From positions 3,976,001 through 4,040,000 of the forward strand of contig JAWPMN010000001.1 of the NCBI GenBank assembly GCA_033344895.1: a stretch of 64,000 nucleotides of DNA. The letters run 5' to 3'. Source of the DNA: Alphaproteobacteria bacterium. GTDB taxonomy: Bacteria > Pseudomonadota > Alphaproteobacteria > UBA8366 > Aestuariispiraceae. The notes beneath the pieces were generated by a model. The model saw only the letters and a program-made list of their open reading frames with translations, did not search any database and was not told the DNA's origin. Positions 1-9,677 of the stretch are shown here, in pieces (the first letter of the stretch is position 1; every line of letters starts with the position of its first letter). The position numbers and the translations under genes are program-made.

Positions 1-60
1 TATCGCCCCGACCAGGTCAATATTCAGGGCCGTCTCGTCGGTCTGCTTCGAAAGTACTGA
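1..60 (+). CDS. lexA: LexA repressor, C-terminal fragment (partial)
   Basis: The window opens inside a plus-strand reading frame that ends at TGA 58-60. Its last residues, ending QGRLVGLLRKY, resemble the C-terminus I know from alphaproteobacterial LexA, the SOS repressor and self-cleaving serine protease. Only 19 codons are present, so no catalytic residues are visible. It faces comEC tail to tail with a 10-base gap, an arrangement that occurs with lexA in alphaproteobacteria. The call rests on the short tail and this context. Confidence 0.75.
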   Translation, partial: YRPDQVNIQGRLVGLLRKY

Positions 61-70
61 TCCTCGTCGT

Positions 71-2227
71 TCAATGCGTCCAGGGCCGTTCGCCGCGCCG
101 GGATTCGACTGATATCGCCACCAGACCTGTCGAACGACCGAAGATGGCATGGGCGCCGTTCCGGCGGAGCATGGCCGGATCGATGGCCAGGGTGTCGCGG
201 CAACGGCTTGGATGCGGAACGACCGGCAGGCGGACAAGGTCTGACAGGGCACAGTCTTCCAGCAGGGTTCTGGGATCACGGGAAAAGGCCGCCGATACGG
301 TATTGCCGGACTTCAGGGTCAGCGCCGTTGCACAGCCGAGTGGATCGCACCGGATCGGTGCGTCCTTCCGGTCGGCGAGGTCGCTCCAGTCGCCCGCAAT
401 CGGAAAGGCGGTTTTCTCGCTCCACACATTTTGTGCGAAGCGTTCCTTTCGGGTTGCTTCAACCCAGAGCGCATCGTTCCAGACAATCGCGGATTGTTCG
501 CCTTCCTCATGAAGTATGAGGATCGGAGTTGGCATCCAGAATGGCGACAGGATGCCGATGACAATGAGAGGCAGGCCAAGATAGCGCCACCGGCGCAGCC
601 AGATCGCGCACCACATTCCGCCGCCCACGACGAGGGCCAACCCCCAATCCGGCATCGCGGGAACTTGTCCCACGGCGCCAGGCAGGTCCGCCACCCATCG
701 TGCGATCCACAGCACACCGTCTATCCCCCACCCTGCGCCCATCGCCGGCAGGGCTTCCAATCCGAATGGCATCGCCACAAGGCTCAGAAGTCCCAGCGGC
801 ATGACGAGAAAGGTCACGATCGGAACGGCGATCAGATTGGCCAGAACCGAGTAATGGGCGACCTGTCCGAAATGATAAATTGCGAAGGGCGCGGTCGCCG
901 CTCCGGCGATGACCGTCGTCAGGCATACCGCTCCAAGGTAAGTCAGTATCTTGCCATGGGGCCCCTGCAGACTGGGATACATCGCATGCCGACGAAACTG
1001 TTCGTAGACCGCGACCAGGGCGATTACTGCTGCGAATGACAACTGAAAGCTGGCGCCGACGATGCTTTCCGGTGACAGAACCAGGACCGTTGCCGCTGCA
1101 ACGGCAACCAGTCGCATGGAAATTGCCAGTCTGTCGGTCAGCACCGCAATCAGCACCAGGCCGGTCATCAGAAAGGCCCGTTGCGTGGGGATCGTGGCCC
1201 CGGACAGGATGAGGTATCCGAAACTGGCCAGCAGAGCCACGGCGGCCGCCCATTTCTTGATCGGATGGTCGCGGGCCCAACCCTCCCGCAAGGCCAGAAG
1301 GAAGCGGATCGTCACGAAGACAATCGCCGCGACCATGCCGATATGAAGTCCGGAAATTGCCAGAAGATGGGCAAGACCGGACCGTCGTAGATCCTCCAGC
1401 ACCGGCTCCGGAACGCCGGACCTGTCTCCGGTCAGGAGCGCTGCGAGAACATGCCCCGAGATATCCGGCTCGGCCGACCGCAGCCGGGATGCGATCTTGT
1501 TCCGGAACCGCTCGGTCCCTCCTGCAAGCCGTTCCCAATGCGTCAGAGGCCGGACGGCGGGCACGTCCTGCCAGTGCGAATAGGCGAAGCCGACCCCGCC
1601 CAGTCGATCGAACCAGGCATTGCGGGCAAAATCAAAGGCGCCCGGATAGCTGGGCCTTGGCGGCGGTGACAGTCTCGCCGTGACCTTTACCCACTGACCC
1701 GCATGGGGACGCGGGCTATCCCGGCGCAGTTTGATGCGCACTGCCTCAGGCAGTGCGACGTGCCCGTAATTACCTTCAAGGGACAGGTCCTCCAGTCGAA
1801 TTCGCGATCCGTCGGGAAAGGGCTCGACGGCTGTAATCCTCCCCGTAAGGCCCGACAGAACCGTCGCATGCGACAGGACGAGAGCTTCCGCCCGCAGGGT
1901 TGCGATGCCAACCAGGATAAGTCCGAAGGCCGCCGCCATGACCAGGGCTGAAACGGCTGCCCAGGCGTCGGCACGTCGAAGGCAGGCGACCGTGAACCCG
2001 GCAACCGCCGCCGCAAGGAGCCCAATGCCCAGGACAAGCGGGGGCTCGAACGGCAGTGAAAAATAGAAGGCGATCCCGGATCCCATGAGAACCGGCAGCC
2101 ATAGTGCCCAGCGGTCGCGCTCAGCAATCAGGCAGGCGCGGGCACGCGAGACGATGGAAGCAGGCGAAAGTGCTGCGATCGCCGCACCACTCGTTGACCA
2201 AACCGGCTGTTGGTGTCCCCGATTCAT
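71..2227 (-). CDS. comEC: ComEC/Rec2-family inner-membrane DNA uptake protein
   Basis: About 718 residues. The family forms the inner-membrane channel that takes up single-stranded DNA in natural transformation. The start at 2227 (MNRGHQQ) is preferred because AGAGGA lies about seven bases upstream; an in-frame extension to 2365 would leave almost no room for the gltX leader. Hydrophobic helices occupy roughly residues 40-110 and 230-550, and the ComEC core motif HLLAISGLHIGM is present. The C-terminal part is short and shows none of the HxHxDH signature of a metallo-beta-lactamase domain, so this is the short form common in alphaproteobacteria. It is convergent with lexA and divergent from gltX. 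Competence itself is not shown by this gene alone. Confidence 0.88.
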   Translation of the reverse strand: MNRGHQQPVWSTSGAAIAALSPASIVSRARACLIAERDRWALWLPVLMGSGIAFYFSLPFEPPLVLGIGLLAAAVAGFTVACLRRADAWAAVSALVMAAAFGLILVGIATLRAEALVLSHATVLSGLTGRITAVEPFPDGSRIRLEDLSLEGNYGHVALPEAVRIKLRRDSPRPHAGQWVKVTARLSPPPRPSYPGAFDFARNAWFDRLGGVGFAYSHWQDVPAVRPLTHWERLAGGTERFRNKIASRLRSAEPDISGHVLAALLTGDRSGVPEPVLEDLRRSGLAHLLAISGLHIGMVAAIVFVTIRFLLALREGWARDHPIKKWAAAVALLASFGYLILSGATIPTQRAFLMTGLVLIAVLTDRLAISMRLVAVAAATVLVLSPESIVGASFQLSFAAVIALVAVYEQFRRHAMYPSLQGPHGKILTYLGAVCLTTVIAGAATAPFAIYHFGQVAHYSVLANLIAVPIVTFLVMPLGLLSLVAMPFGLEALPAMGAGWGIDGVLWIARWVADLPGAVGQVPAMPDWGLALVVGGGMWCAIWLRRWRYLGLPLIVIGILSPFWMPTPILILHEEGEQSAIVWNDALWVEATRKERFAQNVWSEKTAFPIAGDWSDLADRKDAPIRCDPLGCATALTLKSGNTVSAAFSRDPRTLLEDCALSDLVRLPVVPHPSRCRDTLAIDPAMLRRNGAHAIFGRSTGLVAISVESRRGERPWTH

Positions 2228-2377
2228 CCCGGATCCTCTCGAAGGTACGACCATAGATCGTATGGGCGGATCGGGCGACATCCGTTTTACGGCTTTGCTG
2301 GTTCCCCGCCGCCTGTGGTAAACGACCGGAAATCCCGCCGGCCGAGTTCCCCGGTCGACAGCCATTCAGGAGTGATC

Positions 2378-3790
2378 ATGACCGTCGTAACCCGATTTGC
2401 CCCCTCCCCGACCGGCTATCTGCACATTGGCGGGGCCAGAACGGCGTTGTTCAATTATCTCTACGCCCGGCATTGCGGCGGCACCTACAAGCTGCGCATC
2501 GAGGACACCGACAAGAAGCGGTCGACGACCGATGCCATCGAGGCGATTTTCGACGGTCTGTCCTGGCTGGGCCTGCAAGGGGATGGTGAACCGGTCTATC
2601 AGTCCGCGCGGGCGGATCGACATGTGGAAGTCGCCCGGGATCTTCTGGAAAAGGGCCATGCTTATCGCTGCTATTGCTCTCAGGAAGAACTGGCGGCAAT
2701 GCGCGAACGCATGAAGGATGAGGGGCGCAAGACGCCTTACGACGGTACCTGGCGCGATCGCGACCCGTCGGAGGCGCCGGCCGGCGTCGATCCGGTCATT
2801 CGCATCAGGATGCCCAGAGATGGCGGCAGCACGACAATCAGGGATCTCGTGCAAGGCGACGTGACCATCGAGAACGACCAACTCGACGATTTCATTCTGC
2901 TTCGCGCCGACGGGTCGCCCACATACATGCTGTCCGTGGTGGTCGACGACCATGACATGGGCGTCAGCCATGTCATCCGGGGCGATGATCATCTGGTCAA
3001 CGCCTTCCGGCAATATCACCTTTTCAAGGCAGCTGGGTGGGATGTGCCGGCATTCGCGCATATTCCGCTGATCCACGGGCCGGACGGCGCCAAACTGTCC
3101 AAGCGGCACGGTGCGCTCGGCGTGGAGCAGTATCGGGACATGGGATACCTGCCGGAGACATTGAAGAACTACCTGCTACGCCTCGGCTGGTCTCATGGTG
3201 ACGACGAAATCATTTCCGAGGAACAGGCCATCGAATGGTTCGATCTGGATGCGGTGGGGCGCTCCCCCTCGCGCATGGACTTCCAGCGAATGGAAAACCT
3301 GAACGGCCACTATCTGCGCGCCGCTGATCCGGACCAGCTGGCATCGCGTGTCGCGGAAGAACTCGGCGTTTCGGGAAACCCGGCTCTGGTTTCCCGTCTT
3401 TCCGCAGGCATGGCTGGATTGACGAAACGGTGCGACACCATCCCGCAACTCGTCGAGGCAGCGCGGTTCTATGTCGAACCGCCGACATTCCCGCTGGAAG
3501 ATGCCAAATCCGCCAAACTTGTCGCGGGGGCCGGCCCGGCCCTGGCCAAGGAACTGGCGGATACGGTGCTGAGCGATCTCGACCCTTGGACCGAGGAAGC
3601 GCTCCACGATGCCCTGAAAGGATTTGTGGAGGCGAAAGGCGTCGGTTTTGGTAAGGTGGCGCAGCCGGTTCGCGGCGCTTTGACAGGCACCTTCGCCTCC
3701 CCGGATCTGACGGAGGTCATGCGGGTTCTGGGTAAGGAGGAATGCCTCGCGCGGATCGCGGCTCTGCCGGAGACTCCGGACGCGGTATAA
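2378..3790 (+). CDS. gltX: Glutamyl-tRNA synthetase
   Basis: 470 residues, a normal length for the bacterial class Ic enzyme, which charges tRNA(Glu) in the cytosol using ATP. The N-terminus carries FAPSPTGYLHIGGART (HIGH motif) and the middle carries KLSKRHGA (KMSKS equivalent). The ATG at 2378 is chosen because AGGAG precedes it by about six bases and the catalytic fold begins at once; the upstream in-frame extension has no domain. It is divergent from comEC and 161 bases before gltA. Confidence 0.97.
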   Translation: MTVVTRFAPSPTGYLHIGGARTALFNYLYARHCGGTYKLRIEDTDKKRSTTDAIEAIFDGLSWLGLQGDGEPVYQSARADRHVEVARDLLEKGHAYRCYCSQEELAAMRERMKDEGRKTPYDGTWRDRDPSEAPAGVDPVIRIRMPRDGGSTTIRDLVQGDVTIENDQLDDFILLRADGSPTYMLSVVVDDHDMGVSHVIRGDDHLVNAFRQYHLFKAAGWDVPAFAHIPLIHGPDGAKLSKRHGALGVEQYRDMGYLPETLKNYLLRLGWSHGDDEIISEEQAIEWFDLDAVGRSPSRMDFQRMENLNGHYLRAADPDQLASRVAEELGVSGNPALVSRLSAGMAGLTKRCDTIPQLVEAARFYVEPPTFPLEDAKSAKLVAGAGPALAKELADTVLSDLDPWTEEALHDALKGFVEAKGVGFGKVAQPVRGALTGTFASPDLTEVMRVLGKEECLARIAALPETPDAV

Positions 3791-3951
3791 GGGCAACGCA
3801 GGGCGCGTCATTCCGACTTATTGTGCGCTGCGTCATATCCGGTTAATGTGCCGCACCGATTGCGGGGAGAGTACCTGTCCAATGCGGGCGGGCGTTATTT
3901 TAGCCCGGATTTCATTGGGTTCGGTCTTAAAAATTAACAGGAGGCGCCGGT

Positions 3952-5253
3952 ATGAGCGACACGAAAAAGCATACAATGACCCTTACTGACAATGCGACCG
4001 GGGATAGCTGGGAACTGCCGGTCATGGCTGGCTCCGTTGGCCCGAAAGTGATCGATATCCGGAAGCTGTATGGTCAGACCGGCTACTTCACCTACGATCC
4101 CGGCTTCACGTCGACGGCGTCCTGCGACAGCGCCATCACCTATATCGACGGCGACAAGGGCATCCTGCTTCACCGCGGCTACTCGATCGAGGATCTGGCC
4201 GAAAACTGCGACTTCATGGAAGTCTGCTATCTGCTGCTGCGCGGCGAACTGCCGAACGAGACCGAACGCAAGGATTTCGAAAAGACCATCACCTATCACA
4301 CGATGGTCCATGAGCAGCTTCTCAACTTCTATCGCGGTTTCCGCCGCGACGCGCATCCGATGGCAATCATGGTCGGGGTCGTCGGGGCTCTCAGTGCCTT
4401 CTATCACGACTCCACGGACATCAACGATCCGGAACAGCGGATGATCGCGTCGCACCGACTGGTCGCGAAAATGCCGACGCTGGCGGCGATGGCCTACAAG
4501 TATTCCATCGGCCAGCCCTTCATGTATCCGCGCAACGATCTCAGCTACGCAGCAAACTTCATGCAGATGACCTTCGGCGTACCGGCAGAGGATTATGTCA
4601 TCTCCCCGGCCGTCGAACGCGCCATGGACCGGATCTTTATCCTGCACGCTGATCATGAGCAGAACGCGTCGACCTCCACCGTTCGGATCGCCGGATCTTC
4701 GGGCGCCAATCCGTTCGCCTGCATTTCGGCGGGGATTTCCTCGTTGTGGGGCCCGGCGCATGGCGGTGCCAACGAAGCCGTCCTGAACATGCTGCATCAG
4801 ATCGGCCACAAGAAGAACATCCCGGAATTCCTGGAGCGCGCCAAGGACAAGAACGATCCGTTCCGCCTGATGGGCTTCGGCCACCGTGTCTACAAGAACT
4901 ACGACCCGCGCGCCGGTGTCCTCAAGAAGAGCTGCGACGAGGTTCTGAAGGAACTCGGCGTCGAAGACCCGCTTCTGGAACTCGCCCAGGAGCTGGAACA
5001 GATCGCGCTGAAGGACGATTACTTTGTCGAGCGTAAGCTGTTCCCGAACGTCGATTTCTATTCGGGCATCATCCTGAAGGCGATCGGCTTCCCGACATCG
5101 ATGTTTACCGTGCTGTTCGCTCTGGCGCGGACCGTCGGCTGGGTCGCCCAGTGGAATGAAATGATTGCGGATCCGTATCAGAAGATCGGTCGTCCCCGGC
5201 AGTTGTTCCTTGGGCACGACAAGCGTGAATTCCCGGCCATGAACAAGCGCTGA
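3952..5253 (+). CDS. gltA: Type II citrate synthase
   Basis: 433 residues; condenses acetyl-CoA and oxaloacetate at the entry of the TCA cycle. Family motifs are intact: [26 protein letters not shown] and [15 protein letters not shown] carry the conserved histidines, and NVDFYSGI carries the catalytic aspartate. The ATG at 3952 has AGGAGG about five bases upstream. The 161-base leader is AT-richer than its surroundings and probably holds the gene's own promoter; TTGTGC and TAATGT with a 17-base gap around 3829-3857 is a weak candidate. A strong terminator follows at 5279. Confidence 0.97.
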   Translation: MSDTKKHTMTLTDNATGDSWELPVMAGSVGPKVIDIRKLYGQTGYFTYDPGFTSTASCDSAITYIDGDKGILLHRGYSIEDLAENCDFMEVCYLLLRGELPNETERKDFEKTITYHTMVHEQLLNFYRGFRRDAHPMAIMVGVVGALSAFYHDSTDINDPEQRMIASHRLVAKMPTLAAMAYKYSIGQPFMYPRNDLSYAANFMQMTFGVPAEDYVISPAVERAMDRIFILHADHEQNASTSTVRIAGSSGANPFACISAGISSLWGPAHGGANEAVLNMLHQIGHKKNIPEFLERAKDKNDPFRLMGFGHRVYKNYDPRAGVLKKSCDEVLKELGVEDPLLELAQELEQIALKDDYFVERKLFPNVDFYSGIILKAIGFPTSMFTVLFALARTVGWVAQWNEMIADPYQKIGRPRQLFLGHDKREFPAMNKR

Positions 5254-5278
5254 TAGCGTATCGAACTTTTGGGTTTTG

Positions 5279-5317
5279 CGCGGCTCGGGATCAGCTTCCC
5301 GGGCCGCGTTTTCCTTT
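5279..5317 (+). terminator. Rho-independent terminator of gltA
   Basis: Left arm 5279-5290 (CGCGGCTCGGGA) pairs with 5297-5308 (TCCCGGGCCGCG) over 12 bases with one G-T wobble, leaving a 6-base loop. TTTTCCTTT follows. The orientation fits gltA. The loop contains the stop codon of the convergent lpxB (TCA at 5291-5293), so the last lpxB codons lie in the right arm and tail. Confidence 0.88.
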
Positions 5318-6478
5318 GTGGACGATTTCCATCACCGCGTCAGCCGCGGCGACGCTCGGAAGGTCCGTGCCCTCCGGGCGTAAGGTCTCCAGAACCGGCG
5401 CCAGGGCGTCCACCTGGGCCCGTCCTGCCGCCCCTTCCAGACCGAGCAGCAACTCAGCGATTTCATCAGGATTGCACCGTTCCTGGATCGCCTCCGGCAC
5501 GATTTCCCGATCCGCCGCGATGTTGAGCAGATGGGCAAAGCGCGTGCGAACCAGGCGTCGAAGGATCTGGAATGTCAGTGCATTAAGCCGGTACGCAACC
5601 ACGGCAGGCACACGTGCCATGGCCAGTTCGAGGGCAACGGTTCCTGAGGCGGCTAGCGCCAGGTCGGACGCGGCCATTGCATGGTATTTGTCCTGCGAAT
5701 CGACAAGATGGACCGGAACCGGCCAATCCTTGGTCCGCTCCTCGAGATGGTGTCGAAGATGACCGACCACCGGCATGAGAACCTGGATATCCAGGTCGCT
5801 GCGTTGCTGCTGATAGCGCGCCATGGCCGCTTGAAAGACCGGTAGCAGGCGCTGCGCTTCGCCGGCCCGGGAGCCTGGGAGCACGCAGAGCAACCGCGTG
5901 TCGGCCGCCAGCCCGAGTTTCTGCCGGAAGGTTGCGCCCTGCCCCTTGTCCGCCCCACTCTCCAGGATGGAATGCCCAACGAAACGTGCATCCAGCCCCA
6001 CTGCCGTGAAGTATTCGGGTTCAAACGGCAGAAGACACAGAAGGGAATCGAACAGGGCCTTGAACTTGTGGACGCGGCCGGGGCGCCAGGCCCATACCGT
6101 AGGCGCCACGTAATGAACCTTCGGACAGGTCAAATCTCCACAGGATGCCGCCAGGCGCTTGTTGAAGCCCGGGGCGTCTATTGTGACGATCACGTCCGGG
6201 GAAAAGGCCGTTGCCGCTCTCGCCGTTTCCGCGATCCGCCGCTTGAGCCTCGGAATGTGGGGCAGGATTTCGACCAAACCCATCAACGCCAATTCCGACA
6301 TGGGAAACAGGCTGGTGAGGCCCTGTCGCGCCATTTCAGGACCGCCGACCCCCTGAAGTTCAAGGCCGGCCGGGCAGCGTTCAGTCAGGGCGGCGATCAA
6401 GCGCCCACCCAGAACATCGCCGGAGCTTTCCCCGGCGGAGAGGAAAACCCTGAGCGGACGATCAATGCCGGGGTTCAT
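5291..6478 (-). CDS. lpxB: Lipid-A-disaccharide synthase
   Basis: 395 residues; a GT19 glycosyltransferase that joins lipid X and UDP-2,3-diacylglucosamine into the tetraacyl disaccharide of lipid A at the inner face of the membrane. The N-terminus RVFLSAGESSGDVLGG and the central LLCVLPGSRAGE motif are typical. It overlaps lpxI by four bases, which implies translational coupling, and is the last gene of the minus-strand envelope block. Its 3' end lies inside the gltA terminator. Confidence 0.95.
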   Translation of the reverse strand: MNPGIDRPLRVFLSAGESSGDVLGGRLIAALTERCPAGLELQGVGGPEMARQGLTSLFPMSELALMGLVEILPHIPRLKRRIAETARAATAFSPDVIVTIDAPGFNKRLAASCGDLTCPKVHYVAPTVWAWRPGRVHKFKALFDSLLCLLPFEPEYFTAVGLDARFVGHSILESGADKGQGATFRQKLGLAADTRLLCVLPGSRAGEAQRLLPVFQAAMARYQQQRSDLDIQVLMPVVGHLRHHLEERTKDWPVPVHLVDSQDKYHAMAASDLALAASGTVALELAMARVPAVVAYRLNALTFQILRRLVRTRFAHLLNIAADREIVPEAIQERCNPDEIAELLLGLEGAAGRAQVDALAPVLETLRPEGTDLPSVAAADAVMEIVHKGKRGPGS

Positions 6479-7311
6479 TTCGGGCTGTCCCGCGTCACCG
6501 CGACCAGAAACAGGCCGGCGGCATTTGCGCGCCTGATCGTTTCGTCGCGCGATACGATCAGGCTCCGTTCAGCCTCGATGGCAATCCCCGACAGGCCGGC
6601 TTCCTGGGCCTGGTCGATTGTATCTGGTCCTATCGTCGGCAGGTCCGCCCGGCCGGTTTGCTCCGGCTTGCTCATCTTGACCAGAACCGGACCGTCACAG
6701 TCTCGGCGCAAGGGGCCACATCGGGCCAACAGGGCAGCGGTCCCTTCGATCGCTTCTATTCCAAGGACAAGTCCGTTTTGAATGACGGTGGCCTGTCCCA
6801 CGTCCTGCGGCGCCAAGGCGTCGAGCACATCGATGCCCCGTCGGATGTCGGCATCGGCGTGATCCGGCAAGGCGACATCCCCGATCTGTCCGGCCCGTGG
6901 CTTATGGCTGTTCAGGAATTCGTCGACCGCATGAACCCGAAAGCCCTCATGCTCCTCCAGATACCTGATGACGGATCGAAGCAGCCCGTCGTCCCCCAGT
7001 CTGAAGAGACCCTTTCCCAGTATTTTGGCCGCCGTGGCATCCAGACTGAGTTCCTTGAAGGACGGTCGACGCACCCCGCCAGCAAAAACGATATCCTGGA
7101 CCTTCTGTTCGCGAACGAGGGATATAGCTTCCGCGGCCGCGCCCAGTCGGATCATGAATGTCGGGAATCGATCTTCGAACAGCGTTGAATCGCCCTGATC
7201 GCGCAGGACGAAAACATGAACCTTGATGCCGTTTTCGGCGGCCGCCTCGGCTATCTCGAGGGGTAGTTTGCCGCTTCCAGCGATAACACCCAGTCTTTCG
7301 ATCGACGACAT
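6475..7311 (-). CDS. lpxI: UDP-2,3-diacylglucosamine pyrophosphatase LpxI
   Basis: 278 residues, the DUF1009/LpxI family found in alphaproteobacteria in place of LpxH. It hydrolyses UDP-2,3-diacylglucosamine to lipid X and UMP. The N-terminus (RLGVIAGSGKLPLEIA) and the internal FAGGVRRPS stretch are family hallmarks. It sits between lpxA (34 bases upstream) and lpxB (four-base overlap), which matches the order of the reactions. Confidence 0.93.
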   Translation of the reverse strand: MSSIERLGVIAGSGKLPLEIAEAAAENGIKVHVFVLRDQGDSTLFEDRFPTFMIRLGAAAEAISLVREQKVQDIVFAGGVRRPSFKELSLDATAAKILGKGLFRLGDDGLLRSVIRYLEEHEGFRVHAVDEFLNSHKPRAGQIGDVALPDHADADIRRGIDVLDALAPQDVGQATVIQNGLVLGIEAIEGTAALLARCGPLRRDCDGPVLVKMSKPEQTGRADLPTIGPDTIDQAQEAGLSGIAIEAERSLIVSRDETIRRANAAGLFLVAVTRDSPK

Positions 7312-7345
7312 TGCGGTGGTTCCGCTTCGAAGGGGGCGCTGTTCG

Positions 7346-8149
7346 CTATTCGCCCGATCCCAAAGAGCGCGGCTGGGTCAGGCCCCGGCTGGATTGCGCG
7401 CGAACGAATTCGAGAATCTGGTGTACGGCCTCTTCCTCGCCGAAGACTTCGCTGACGTCGTCGACGCGTTCCTTGATCGTCCCCTCATCCGCAAAGAGCA
7501 TCCGATAGGCGGAGCGCATGCGGTGAATCGTTTCCTTGTCGAAGCCCCGCCGCTTCAGTCCGACAATGTTCAAACCGCAGAGACTGGCCCGGTCGCCCAT
7601 GACGGATCCGTAAGGAATTACGTCATGCTCAACGCCGGACATGCCGCCGATCATGGCGTGCGGGCCGATCCGGACAAACTGATGGACGGCGGAGAGCCCG
7701 CCGACGATGGCGAAGTCGCCCAATGTGACATGACCGGCCAGGGTGGCATTGTTGGCCAGGATGACATGGTTGCCCACCATGCAATCATGCGCCACATGGG
7801 ATCCGACCATGAACAGACAATCGTTGCCTACCCTGGTCAGCGCGCCGCCGCCTTCCGTGCCGGGATTCATGGTCACATATTCACGAATTTTCGTGCGTGC
7901 GCCGATCTCCAGGCGGGTCTTTTCGCCACGATACTTTAGGTCCTGAGGCGCAAGGCCAAGGCTCGCGAAGGGAAATATTTCAGTACCTTCGCCGATTGAC
8001 GTATCGCCATCAATGACGACATGGGACCGGAGTACGACATTCTCGCCCAGTTCGACGTCGGGGCCGACCGTGCAGAATGGACCGATCGATACAGAATCCG
8101 CCAGCGTTGCGCGTGGATCGACGACTGATGTGGGATGAATTTCCGCCAT
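7346..8149 (-). CDS. lpxA: UDP-N-acetylglucosamine acyltransferase
   Basis: 267 residues. It catalyses the first step of lipid A synthesis, transferring a 3-hydroxyacyl chain from ACP to the 3-OH of UDP-GlcNAc. The sequence is a left-handed beta-helix of hexapeptide repeats over about residues 1-190, with the conserved histidine in VAHDCMVGNHV, and a helical C-terminus. The start codon directly abuts the fabZ stop (8150), so the two are translationally coupled. Confidence 0.96.
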   Translation of the reverse strand: MAEIHPTSVVDPRATLADSVSIGPFCTVGPDVELGENVVLRSHVVIDGDTSIGEGTEIFPFASLGLAPQDLKYRGEKTRLEIGARTKIREYVTMNPGTEGGGALTRVGNDCLFMVGSHVAHDCMVGNHVILANNATLAGHVTLGDFAIVGGLSAVHQFVRIGPHAMIGGMSGVEHDVIPYGSVMGDRASLCGLNIVGLKRRGFDKETIHRMRSAYRMLFADEGTIKERVDDVSEVFGEEEAVHQILEFVRAQSSRGLTQPRSLGSGE

Positions 8150-8617
8150 TCAGGGCCTGTCGCGAATCATGGCGGCGAAGGTCGCTTCGGCACAGAGCTT
8201 TCCGTCGACAAAGGCCTCGCCCCGGAATTTCCATACCTGGCCGCGGTTCTGCTTCTTGGTAACATGCACTTCCATATAGTCGCCGGGCTCGACAGGTCGG
8301 CGGAATTTCGCCTCTTCGACCGACATGAAGTACACCAACTTGCCCTCGGATTCGGGGCCGAGGCTGGTCACCACCATGACACCGGCGGTCTGTGCCATGC
8401 TTTCAATAATCAGCACGCCCGGCATGACTGGCTTACCGGGGAAATGGCCCTGGAAATGCGGCTCCCCCATCGAAACGCACTTGATTCCGACAGCGCTTTC
8501 GAAAGGGATGACTTCGCGAACCTTGTCGATCATCAGGAACGGAAACCGGTGAGGAATCCGGTCCATGACCCGCATGATATCGATATTCTTGGTATAGTCT
8601 TCTTGCGTTTCGCTCAT
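8150..8617 (-). CDS. fabZ: 3-hydroxyacyl-ACP dehydratase FabZ
   Basis: 155 residues; dehydrates 3-hydroxyacyl-ACP in fatty acid elongation. Active-site elements are visible: HRFPFLMIDKV, then GHFPGKPVMPGVL with the catalytic histidine, and IESMAQ with the glutamate. Its place between lpxD and lpxA is the usual one, where it competes with lipid A synthesis for 3-hydroxyacyl-ACP. It lies 12 bases after lpxD. Confidence 0.97.
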   Translation of the reverse strand: MSETQEDYTKNIDIMRVMDRIPHRFPFLMIDKVREVIPFESAVGIKCVSMGEPHFQGHFPGKPVMPGVLIIESMAQTAGVMVVTSLGPESEGKLVYFMSVEEAKFRRPVEPGDYMEVHVTKKQNRGQVWKFRGEAFVDGKLCAEATFAAMIRDRP

Positions 8618-8629
8618 GGCTCGCTCGTC

Positions 8630-9661
8630 TTAGTCTTTATCAACCTTACCGGTCGCGGCGGCTTTGCTGAGGACTGCGTGCTGTCGCAGCCATTGCCGAA
8701 CCGGTACGGCCGGTAGACCGCCGACCCTGTTCCCCGGTTCGACGTCGCGAATTACGCCCGCCTTGGCGGCAATCTGCGCGCCGGAATGCATTGTCAGATG
8801 CCCCGCGATTCCTGACTGTGCGCCGCATGCAACGAAATCCTGTAGCACGGTGCTTCCCGCGATCCCGACTTGTGCCGCGACGACACAGCCACGTCCCAAA
8901 CGGACGTTGTGCCCGATCTGTACGAGATTATCAATCTTGCACCCGTCGCCGATAACCGTATCGGGGCCCATGCCCCGGTCGACGGTCGAGTTGGCTCCGA
9001 TTTCAACGTAACTGCCAATCTTGACCGTTCCCAATTGGGGGATGTCCAGATGGCCCTGTGGACTCATGGCGAAACCAAATCCACGGGTTCCGATCCGGAC
9101 GCCCGGATGAATTCTGTTGTGGTCACCCAGATCGGCATAGCCGACATAGGCGTTTGCGCCAATCCAGGTTCCCTTCCCTATGACAACGCCACGATCAATG
9201 ACCGCATTGGGCCCCAACCACACACCGTCGCCAAGTACCACATTGTCGCCGACTACCGCGCCAGCGTCGATGCGCAGGTCCCGACCTAGAGTCGCGCTGT
9301 CCGAAATGGCCGCCGTTTCGTGAATCGCCGGTTCCGGGGACGGCTCCGGATAGAAGAGTTGGGAGACTTGGGCGAAGGCATAATACGGATCGCGATGAAC
9401 CAGTCCGACACAGCCATCCGGAAGTCGGCTGGCGTATTGTGGCTGAATAAGGACTGCGCCGGCGGCGGTGCCGGCCAGGTCGTCCAGATACCGCTTGTTG
9501 GCGAGAAAACCGACCGTTTCGGGCCCTGCGGAGTTCAACGTCCCGACGTCTGTCACACGTTTTTCAAGCGCCCTCGAATCCGATACCTCGCAACCGGTAA
9601 TTTCTGCGATTTCGCGAAGCGTGTAAGGACCGCCGTGAGTGAAAAAACGTGGATCTGCCAC
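8630..9661 (-). CDS. lpxD: UDP-3-O-(3-hydroxyacyl)glucosamine N-acyltransferase
   Basis: 343 residues; adds the second hydroxyacyl chain, on the amine, in lipid A synthesis. The first 100 residues form the uridine-binding domain. Hexapeptide repeats follow to about residue 310 (for example GDGCKIDNLVQIGHNVRLG, which contains the conserved histidine), then a helical tail. It lies 16 bases after the skp-like gene in the same transcript. Confidence 0.96.
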   Translation of the reverse strand: MADPRFFTHGGPYTLREIAEITGCEVSDSRALEKRVTDVGTLNSAGPETVGFLANKRYLDDLAGTAAGAVLIQPQYASRLPDGCVGLVHRDPYYAFAQVSQLFYPEPSPEPAIHETAAISDSATLGRDLRIDAGAVVGDNVVLGDGVWLGPNAVIDRGVVIGKGTWIGANAYVGYADLGDHNRIHPGVRIGTRGFGFAMSPQGHLDIPQLGTVKIGSYVEIGANSTVDRGMGPDTVIGDGCKIDNLVQIGHNVRLGRGCVVAAQVGIAGSTVLQDFVACGAQSGIAGHLTMHSGAQIAAKAGVIRDVEPGNRVGGLPAVPVRQWLRQHAVLSKAAATGKVDKD

Positions 9662-9677
9662 AGAATGTCGCTGCCTC

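Noticed and set aside
2228-2377. Search for a LexA box between comEC and gltX
   Set aside because: No GTTC-N7-GTTC pair is present, so SOS control of comEC is not supported here.
3934-5217. A 427-codon open frame antisense to gltA
   Set aside because: gltA is intact with all catalytic motifs. The antisense product is rich in D/R/V/I patterns typical of mirrored codons.
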